DNA of 64,000 nt from Phytophthora colocasiae. Its lineage: Eukaryota; Oomycota; Peronosporomycetes; Peronosporales; Peronosporaceae. Of the stretch, positions 32,413 through 39,191 are shown piece by piece (the first letter of the stretch is position 1; each line of letters starts with the position of its first letter). The translations under genes and the position numbers were made by a program. The stretch lies in the NCBI GenBank assembly GCA_018806915.1, contig JAGKQI010000101.1:434001-498000 (forward strand), read 5' to 3'. The notes under the pieces were generated by a model, which was not told the DNA's origin, searched no databases, and worked only from the letters and a program-made list of their open reading frames with translations.

Positions 32413-34764
32413 CTTACGTTCTTCCTTGCGCTTGGCTAAGTACTTGTCGTTCTTGGATTTGGCTGCTGGGTCCGTACAATCCCGGGCAAAATGGCCAAGC
32501 TTGTTACACGCGAAACATTTGGGTCCATTGGTACAGTACTGCGCCCAGTGACCATCCTGGCCGCATATAAAACACCGGTTGTCCGTAGCACCCCTCGCAC
32601 TGCCTGGCCGTTTTTGACTTTCTTCGGCCAACACCTGCCGCACTGCTGCCTTCAGTTTCTTTTGGGGTTTCACGTCTCGTTCGTCTTCACTGGATTCAGC
32701 TGTGCGCTTGGGCTTCATCTTTTTGCGCGGCTTGGGCTCTTCTTCGTCATCCTCGTCGGTAGACTCCTCCTGCCGTCGGGCTTTCTTCTTCTTGGCATTT
32801 CGTTTGGATTCCGCTTTCTTCGCTTTCACCCTCTTCTGGGTGGGTTCCGCCCAGTACCTAGAGTTCCAGGTGCGTCCGGCTGGCAGTTCGTATTTCCCCG
32901 TGATAATGTTCCACGCTCCCTTCGGATTAGTATATAGAACGAGGCCGTCTGGGTCCACCGCAGCGTAATTCTTGAGTCCTTCCGTCGCTCCTGTTACCGG
33001 AACATACACGCTTCCAACGCCAGGTAGAGTCACCGTTCGGGCTGTTATTTCATCTGTCGGGTTCGTACCAGCCGCCGCTGTCGTTCCCAGAGCTTTCTCG
33101 ACTGCCGACGCCATCGGTGCCAAGCTTTCCATAGGATCATCTATCTCAGTGGCCTTAATCACTGCCTCCTCCAAATTTTCAGGTTCCTGCTGCTTGACCA
33201 ACTGCCGTGTGGTTTTGTCCATTCCACGGTAAAATTGCGCCATCAACACACGTTCGCTGACCCGACTTCGTCCAGCTGCCTTTCGGAGCGCTGCTGCATA
33301 ATCTGCATGGGACTCTTTCACTCCACGAGACCGGGTGTTCACTCGGTATTCCGCCAACGAGATGTCTTCCTTGGGCCCGTATCGTCGCAGTAGGGCTTGC
33401 TTCAGATGCGTCCACGTCCGTTCGGGGTCACTCAGCCGTCTGTTGAAATCCACCCACCAACTAGCCGCTTCCGCCATCAACTTGTTCCCCAAAATGAAGT
33501 AGAGAGCATGGTCGCTCCACTCTCCGCGTCCCGATTCACGAGCTCCTTGAAGTGCCAAGTCAATCCTATCCGTCCACGTCGATACCGAAGCTCCACTCGT
33601 CGGCGTAAACGTCGGTAGTTCCAAGTCTTTTACATTACCTCGACGGTTAGATTCACGACGTCGATCCCGGCGTCTATTTCGTCGTCCCGGCGATCCTCGC
33701 TGTTCTTGATGCCGGTGCCTTCCCCGTACTTCTCGACGCTCTCGTCGTGGTTGCCGGTGTCGTGCCGGTTCTCGTCTGTCCGAATCACTGCTCGAGCTTT
33801 CGGAACTGCTGCTTCGCCCGTGTGGTTGTCCGTGTCCTCGAGGTCCTGGATCGTCGGAGTCGTCGCTACTGCTGGAAGAAGATGATGGGTCACCTCCTCC
33901 AGGTGGATCATGGCGTCTACGTTCGGCACGGCGTCTAGGTGGTGTTTCTGGTCGACCTGGAGACCCTCTTCGTCGTTCGCGGTCTGGTGATCGTCGTCGT
34001 CCAGCACGGGGTCCTCGTTCATCTTCTGCTCTTCGTAATTCTTGTTGATGTCGACCTCGCGGTTCCCCAACTGCACGGCCGTCGTTCTGCTCAGCTCGTT
34101 GCGGTCTTCGTGGTATCTCTTCATCACGGCGTAGTCTCAGCTGTCGGACTTCTTCTCGAAGTTCCTGGAGCTCCGCTGCCATAGCATCCCTGACCGCAGG
34201 TACTCGTTGGACTGGTACATCCTCGCCCAAGTCTTGGTCGGGAAGCAGTTCAGCCTCTACAGCTCGCCCAGGTACTCCTCCAGCTCGTTCCAGTCCACTC
34301 GGATCTCCTTGTTGTGGGACCAAGTGCTGGTCTCGATTAGTGGAACGCGATTGCTGCTCGCTTCCTGGTGCTTCTTCTAGGCGCACGACCCGAACTTGAC
34401 TGTCTTCGTTGGAGATCGCAACTTGTCCAAGAACAGCGTTTACTAAGTCCTCGCCGCTCCTGAATTCTGGCTCTTCCCCGTTGGCTGCTCTCGCTAAGTA
34501 CCGCTCAGCTTCTTCCCATTCTCGACGTGCCTGGCTCCTTGTTACTACTTTGGGTTCACTAGCTTCTCGTGCCGGCAGAGCTCGTTTATCCTCATATTCT
34601 TCTGGGCTTATCGTGGTTTCATCACTGCTACTTCGAGCCATACTCACTCCTTCATCACTCGCTGCTTGACGACTCCGCGAGTTTCTTCTTCTGGTGCTTC
34701 TCGACCGTGTCGCTACTCGCTTCCCGGTGGACTTCTTCCGATCCGTGTTTCTGGCTTCACTCAT
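32383..34764 (-). CDS. gag: E1 gag with two CCHC zinc knuckles
   Basis: 793 residues from the ATG at 34764. The frame stays open to an ATG at 34830-34828 that straddles the LTR/PBS junction; the internal ATG, after the PBS, is preferred. The N-terminal half is disordered and basic/acidic. The capsid-like retrotrans_gag region has its W-rich core (LMAEAASWWVDFNRRL; later AEYRVNTRSRGVKESHADY). Two C-x2-C-x4-H-x4-C knuckles lie near the C-terminus: CFICGQDGHWAQYC and CFACNKLGHFARDC. These are nucleic-acid-binding nucleocapsid motifs of Ty3/gypsy gag. Confidence 0.9.
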   Translation of the reverse strand: MSEARNTDRKKSTGKRVATRSRSTRRRNSRSRQAASDEGVSMARSSSDETTISPEEYEDKRALPAREASEPKVVTRSQARREWEEAERYLARAANGEEPEFRSGEDLVNAVLGQVAISNEDSQVRVVRLEEAPGSEQQSRSTNRDQHLVPQQGDPSGLERAGGVPGRAVEAELLPDQDLGEDVPVQRVPAVRDAMAAELQELREEVRQLRLRRDEEIPRRPQRAEQNDGRAVGEPRGRHQQELRRAEDERGPRAGRRRSPDRERRRGSPGRPETPPRRRAERRRHDPPGGGDPSSSSSSSDDSDDPGPRGHGQPHGRSSSSESSSSDSDRREPARHRQPRRERREVRGRHRHQEQRGSPGRRNRRRDRRRESNRRGNVKDLELPTFTPTSGASVSTWTDRIDLALQGARESGRGEWSDHALYFILGNKLMAEAASWWVDFNRRLSDPERTWTHLKQALLRRYGPKEDISLAEYRVNTRSRGVKESHADYAAALRKAAGRSRVSERVLMAQFYRGMDKTTRQLVKQQEPENLEEAVIKATEIDDPMESLAPMASAVEKALGTTAAAGTNPTDEITARTVTLPGVGSVYVPVTGATEGLKNYAAVDPDGLVLYTNPKGAWNIITGKYELPAGRTWNSRYWAEPTQKRVKAKKAESKRNAKKKKARRQEESTDEDDEEEPKPRKKMKPKRTAESSEDERDVKPQKKLKAAVRQVLAEESQKRPGSARGATDNRCFICGQDGHWAQYCTNGPKCFACNKLGHFARDCTDPAAKSKNDKYLAKRKEERKSPENGGRTP

Positions 34765-34811
34765 TATCGCCCGCGTGGATTTCCGTAAGTGCCGTTGTTG
34801 TAGTGAGACAA

Positions 34812-34829
34812 GCCCCTGTATGACCACCA
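34812..34829 (-). promoter_or_regulatory. E1 primer binding site
   Basis: In element sense TGGTGGTCATACAGGGGC directly follows the ...TTACA end of the 5' LTR, with no spacer. It begins with TGG, the complement of a tRNA CCA end. The same 18 bases follow the E2 left LTR. The tRNA is not assigned; it is not the initiator-Met PBS (TGGTATCAGAGC). Confidence 0.8.
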
Positions 34830-35570
34830 TGTAATGGGTTTAGTCTCACTGCCCACCAGCGGGTCGAATAGCTGGTGCTGTGCCGGGTGGAATATCCAAG
34901 AATCGGGTGCTAAAGAGCACACTTTAACGTCAATTACTCCCGTTGGCTCGGTTCACCGCGCCGGTTTGTCCTCCGTTCGTCAACGAGGAACTCACCTATT
35001 TATATTAGTGAATCAATATACACTACGTTCGTCTTTCGTCTTTCGTTCGTTCGTCGTTTATGAGTAAGCCTCTAGACTTGACTCGTTGTTGTCTCAACCT
35101 TCAGCAGCTCTGGCCACTGGTTCCTCTCGTCGTTTAGAGCGAACCCAAGGATTCACTCGTGGTTGTCTCCACGTCTCTCGTTGTTTAGAGTGGTCTCGTT
35201 GGCGCCACTCGTGGTTGTCTCCACGTCTCTCTCTCTCTCGTTTCGGCTTTCGGCACAGTCAACCGGGAGTACGCTTCCAGCCGTCAGGATGCGAAGTGCT
35301 CTCCTCTCGTCGTATTTCGAAGTGAGCTCTACTCGGCAAATTCGGGAGTTCGTCGTGACTTCTGTCTATCTTCCATAGTGTACGTCTATCGAAGATCTCA
35401 CTTCCATCGGGGCTCTCCTATTGGTGCTCTTCTTGTAGTTCCGTAGATACCTTCAAGCACGCTTGTGTGTCTAACCCAGCTACAGGTTGAAGATCCCTTC
35501 TTCTCACTTCCAGCAGTCGCTGCGCCGTCCGTTCACCATGTTGACCCGTCTCCAAGGCCAACCTATTACA
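34830..35570 (-). repeat. E1 LTR (5' LTR in element orientation)
   Basis: 741 bp, the direct repeat of 26000-26740, with the same TG...CA ends. It borders the PBS on its left side and the E2 LTR remainder on its right. Confidence 0.95.
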
Positions 35571-36269
35571 CTTTGGCAGACGAGTAGCAGACGACGAGCG
35601 GCATATGACGGACGAGCGGATGGCAGACTGAAGGCAAGCAGAAGAAGAAGACACGACGAGCGGGCCGGGTTGAAGAATGAGACCCGCTGACGAAGAATCC
35701 AGGTTCACGACTCTTCGGCCGAAGATCGTGGTACTTGAAGAGCCGCAGAGATTCGCTGGGTACACAGTGGACGGCTGGCAGGACGCCATGGTGGGTGCGA
35801 GGCGGTAGCAGTAGAGGTCAGTTTGAGATTTGCCGAGTAGCTGGCAGAGCTATCGGTCGAGCAGTGCTAAGTGCCGGTGTTGGTACTGGGCCGCGAATAA
35901 ACTAAGTGAGGAAGGGGTGTATTGGCGGTTGGTTAGTGTTGTAGTTCAGGAGTTGCGTCGGGTGTGACAGGACACGGGTATCAGCAGCCCCGTAGGACCC
36001 TGGCTCGTGGTATCAGCAGCCCACATCGAGACAGAGGTATCAGCAGCCCTCTAGAGCCCGGGTTTGGCAAAGATCCTGACGTTTCTCTTCATTGCCGCAC
36101 TCAGACGTGAGAATTATCTCCTGCAGGCTACTGTATATTCGATATTAAGTGCATTGTTAGGGGTCTGTTGGAGTTAAGCTCCTCGAGTGACACCTTTGAT
36201 CGGGGTGAAGCTCGTGGTTGTGGGTGTGGTCGTGACGAACTACAGCGCTAGTAGAAGACAAAGCTTACT
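35571..36269 (+). repeat. E2 left LTR, remainder after E1 (includes CTTT duplication)
   Basis: 35571-35574 is the right copy of the E1 target duplication; 35575-36269 completes the 718-bp LTR ending CTTACT. It matches 42202-42896. Inside are three direct copies of GGTATCAGCAGCCC at 35977, 36009 and 36036, spaced 32 and 27 bp apart. Confidence 0.92.
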
Positions 36270-36287
36270 TGGTGGTCATACAGGGGC
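36270..36287 (+). promoter_or_regulatory. E2 primer binding site
   Basis: TGGTGGTCATACAGGGGC starts immediately after the left LTR end CTTACT. It is identical over 18 bases to the E1 site, supporting both LTR boundaries and a shared primer tRNA. Confidence 0.8.
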
Positions 36288-36380
36288 CTTCTAACACGGT
36301 TGGTTCCGGGCTTGCCAACGCAGTTGGTCTTGGTCAGGAATCTTCACGAGGCTTGGCCCTGAGGCACGAATCCTAGAAGC

Positions 36381-36560
36381 AGAAGAGAGACGGTGTTTGG
36401 CGGAAGAAGAGAGACGGTGTTTGGCAGAGGAAGAGGGACGGTGTTTGGCAGAGGAAAGAGACGGTAGTTGGCGGCAGCGGAAGCAGAACTAAAGCCGAAG
36501 CAACAGAACTAAAGCCGAAGCAACAGAACTAAAGCCGAAGCAGCAGAGCTAAAGCCGAAG
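36381..36560 (+). repeat. Two tandem-repeat arrays in the E2 leader
   Basis: Array A (about 36381-36474) has four imperfect copies of a 22-23-bp unit built on GAGACGGTGTTTGGCGGA. Array B (36481-36560) has four copies of a 20-bp unit built on CAGAACTAAAGCCGAAG. They fill the untranslated leader between PBS and the gag ATG. Confidence 0.8.
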
Positions 36561-36613
36561 TGACAGAACTAAGCAGAAGCAGAAGCAGCACAAAGCAGAA
36601 GCAGAAAAAAGAG

Positions 36614-38521
36614 ATGGTTGGAACGCGATCTTCACCCGGTCGTAGTACGCCGAAACCGACAACGCCTAGAGCCAGAACGTCAACCCCAAAACGAGCGAGG
36701 CCGCCGAGAACACGTATGCAGATGGCAGCTAATGACGGAAGTTCGGATGATGATGGGGTGAGGGTGAGCAGTGGTGTCGTGGCAGCGGCACTGAGGCATG
36801 GGAATCCTGCTGGTGACAGTGACAGCGATGACCAAGCCCGGGCCGGAGGACGAGGAAGAGATGGTGGAGCTCAGCAGGCTCAGGACAACCAGCAGGCAGT
36901 AGGGCAACAACCTGCTCCGCAACAACCAGCTGGAGGTGGCGTACCACCGCGTCCTGGAAGACCTGTGTTAGCACCCGCGGCACCACAAGCGCCCGCACAA
37001 AATAATCAGATGCAGGACGATGGGTTGGAGTCTATGGATTGGTGGGATCACTTGACGCCTGGGCAGCAGAGGTCGATGATGAAGCGCTTCTTGATTCAAC
37101 CGCCGGCAGCAGCTCCTGCGGCAGCACCGGCACCGGTCATTGTAAATGCGCCTGCGACCCCAGCGCCAAGGATGAAGATGAAGGCTTTGCACCTGGAAGA
37201 CTTCCGTGGTACTGCGGACGAATCCGTGGAGGCATGGCTGGCGACGATTCCCCAAGAAGTAGAGAGGCAGGCTGGATTGGGCGGAGATACATGGACGGCT
37301 GAAGAGCTGTACTACGGCGTGACGGCACACTTGAAGGATCGGGCAAGCACTTGGCTCACGACGCTGACGTCGAACATGCGCAGAGAGGACAAGACACTGG
37401 ACTTCCTGGTTCGGAAACTGCGAAAGAAGTACGGAAGGAGGGACAACGTCTTCAAAGTGCAGCAGCGACTAGCATCGAGAGTGCAGAAGCCAGGCGAGCG
37501 GTTGAGCGACTACGCTGGTGTTCTCACGGACATTGGTTTCGGTCATCAAGTTCCCGCAGAAGTGTACGTCGAAGCGTTCGTGAACGGCATCAACAATCAG
37601 ACGGCTGCGATGCAAGTAAAGGGGCACGACCCAAAGACGCTAGAAGATGCAGTACAGTATGCTGAGGATACGTGCGGCGAATACGGCGAAGGTTTCCGTG
37701 TCACTGACTGGCGAGTTGCTAAACGACGATATCGGGATGAGCAAGGTCTGGTTGTCGGCGAGGAAGACGTCCAACCTCCCCGGAAGAAGTCAGCGGCGAA
37801 CCCTGTTGATCAGTTGGACTGGAGTAAGATGGGACTTGGCTTTGGAGGTGATGAGTCCCCGCCGAAGTTCGATGTGAAGGGCAACGCTGTAAGCAGTTGG
37901 AGCAAGACGGCGAAGAAGGATCCTCTATCTATCGCAGCACTGCAGGCATTGATCATGACGGCTGGACTAGTCCGTAGTGATGCCCAAGAGACGAAGCAGG
38001 CAGCTAAAGCAACGAAGGCGAAGGTCCTTGAAGTTAAAGCCGAGGCGTATGACGAAATCAAACGAGCCGATGAGCAGCAGCAGCAAGCAGCCGCAGCACG
38101 AGAGCATGGATGGCAAGAGCAGAGTGGCGGAGGCGGATATAATGGCGGCCGAGGATATGGCGGAAGAGGAAGTGGCGGACGAGGATATCGAGGCGGACGT
38201 GGTTATGGAGGCGGTGGTCGAGGTGGACCTGGACATTACGGGCCTCCGGCTGACCGACCTTCCATAATGGAGCAGAAGGCGAATTCACGGTGCAGTTACT
38301 GCAACGAAGCTGGTCACTGGTGGCGAGAATGCAAAAGCCGAGCAGCAGCGTTTGACGGAGTACCCGACCCACGGCAACAGCAAGCACAGGCAGCTCGTAC
38401 CCAGGCAGCCCCTGCGACAGCAGCAGGAGGAGCTTCTTCGAGCGGTGCTGGAACTGCAACGGCGGAGCAGGAAACGCCAAGCGACAGTAGAGGCGGGGGC
38501 TTTGCTGTCTGCCAGAATTGA
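36614..38521 (+). CDS. gag: E2 gag with RGG-rich region and one CCHC knuckle
   Basis: 635 residues from ATG 36614 (the frame is open from a GTG at 36560). A basic, Pro/Thr-rich N-terminus precedes Gln/Ala/Pro-rich low complexity. The retrotrans_gag-like core (LHLEDFRGTADESVEAWLA ... LKDRASTWLTTL ... LASRVQKPGERLSDYAGVL) follows. Near the end are many GGRGYGG-type repeats and one C-x2-C-x4-H-x4-C knuckle, CSYCNEAGHWWREC. E1 gag has two knuckles and no RGG region, so the gag genes have diverged more than the pol genes. The C-terminus overlaps the middle ORF by about 170 bp in another frame. Confidence 0.88.
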   Translation: MVGTRSSPGRSTPKPTTPRARTSTPKRARPPRTRMQMAANDGSSDDDGVRVSSGVVAAALRHGNPAGDSDSDDQARAGGRGRDGGAQQAQDNQQAVGQQPAPQQPAGGGVPPRPGRPVLAPAAPQAPAQNNQMQDDGLESMDWWDHLTPGQQRSMMKRFLIQPPAAAPAAAPAPVIVNAPATPAPRMKMKALHLEDFRGTADESVEAWLATIPQEVERQAGLGGDTWTAEELYYGVTAHLKDRASTWLTTLTSNMRREDKTLDFLVRKLRKKYGRRDNVFKVQQRLASRVQKPGERLSDYAGVLTDIGFGHQVPAEVYVEAFVNGINNQTAAMQVKGHDPKTLEDAVQYAEDTCGEYGEGFRVTDWRVAKRRYRDEQGLVVGEEDVQPPRKKSAANPVDQLDWSKMGLGFGGDESPPKFDVKGNAVSSWSKTAKKDPLSIAALQALIMTAGLVRSDAQETKQAAKATKAKVLEVKAEAYDEIKRADEQQQQAAAAREHGWQEQSGGGGYNGGRGYGGRGSGGRGYRGGRGYGGGGRGGPGHYGPPADRPSIMEQKANSRCSYCNEAGHWWRECKSRAAAFDGVPDPRQQQAQAARTQAAPATAAGGASSSGAGTATAEQETPSDSRGGGFAVCQN

Positions 38522-39191
38522 GTACCCCAACGGTAGCGACAAGGAGAACGACGTAGAGCCGACCAGTGGAAACACCCGGGCTACCAAGCGACGACGAAAG
38601 AGAAGGAAGCGTCGTGATGGCTGGAAGGGTATCTGCGGCGATGCTGTCGGGACCGATGGACGCTCCAAGGGGAAGAGCGGCGGAACGGATAGCCAAAACT
38701 GGGGGAAGAGCAGCAAGCCCAGTGAAGTAACCGGTGAGGAAGCAGCAGGAGCAGTTGAGGAACGGGTGAGGAAGGAAGCAGAAGACAATGATGAAGCAGA
38801 AGTACTAGCAGCAGCGAATGTTCCGGAACGGGTGGTGAAGGAAGCAGTGCCATTAAGCAGCGGCAAGACAATCGCAGCAAGAAGAAGACGCCGACGTGCC
38901 GAGCAGGAAGTAGCAGCAGCTCGTGCCATTCTGACGGCTGAATTCCGTATAAAACGTGAAGACCGAGCAAAAGTCCTACGAGTAGCCGTACGGCAGAAGA
39001 TCAATGAGCTCAGGGAAATTGATGACCTGCGAATCAGACGGCGGCAGCGACGAGAAGCGCAGAAAGCGGCAGCATTGTACGGAAGCAGGAGGTTGAAGCA
39101 CAATTGGCAATCCATGGACGCGGCAGTAAACAAGTGGCTACAGCGGATGGAAATGCAGCGGGTACACAACCGAAGTCGCCGAAGCAAATAA
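38352..39191 (+). CDS. E2 middle frame between gag and pol (no ATG)
   Basis: About 280 codons open, overlapping gag by 170 bp and pol by 88 bp. No ATG occurs until shortly before the pol overlap, so it would be expressed only by frameshifting (+1 or -2 from gag, then -1 into pol). The peptide is very basic and alpha-helical looking (RRRRRRAEQEVAAARAIL; RIRRRQRREAQKAAALYG) with an acidic middle. No family recognised. The coding character across the overlap and the same layout in E1 argue against decay. Confidence 0.6.
   Translation: MTEYPTHGNSKHRQLVPRQPLRQQQEELLRAVLELQRRSRKRQATVEAGALLSARIEYPNGSDKENDVEPTSGNTRATKRRRKRRKRRDGWKGICGDAVGTDGRSKGKSGGTDSQNWGKSSKPSEVTGEEAAGAVEERVRKEAEDNDEAEVLAAANVPERVVKEAVPLSSGKTIAARRRRRRAEQEVAAARAILTAEFRIKREDRAKVLRVAVRQKINELREIDDLRIRRRQRREAQKAAALYGSRRLKHNWQSMDAAVNKWLQRMEMQRVHNRSRRSK

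Larger units (their letters stand above)
26000..35570 (-). mobile_element. E1: full-length Ty3/gypsy LTR retrotransposon nested in the E2 left LTR
   Basis: 9571 bp with 741-bp LTRs at 26000-26740 and 34830-35570 that look identical by eye. Ends are TGTAATGGG...CCTATTACA. Coding is on the minus strand, so the 5' LTR is the right one. A primer binding site follows at 34829-34812, then gag (34764-32383), a short middle frame (about 32412-31922) and pol (31958-26736) with protease, RT, RNase H and integrase in Ty3/gypsy order. Frames look uninterrupted, so E1 may be, or recently was, autonomous. Confidence 0.95.

Noticed and set aside
38285..39187. 300-codon minus-strand ORF over E2
   Set aside because: Mirror image of the Arg/Ala-rich middle frame; composition explained by the opposite strand.
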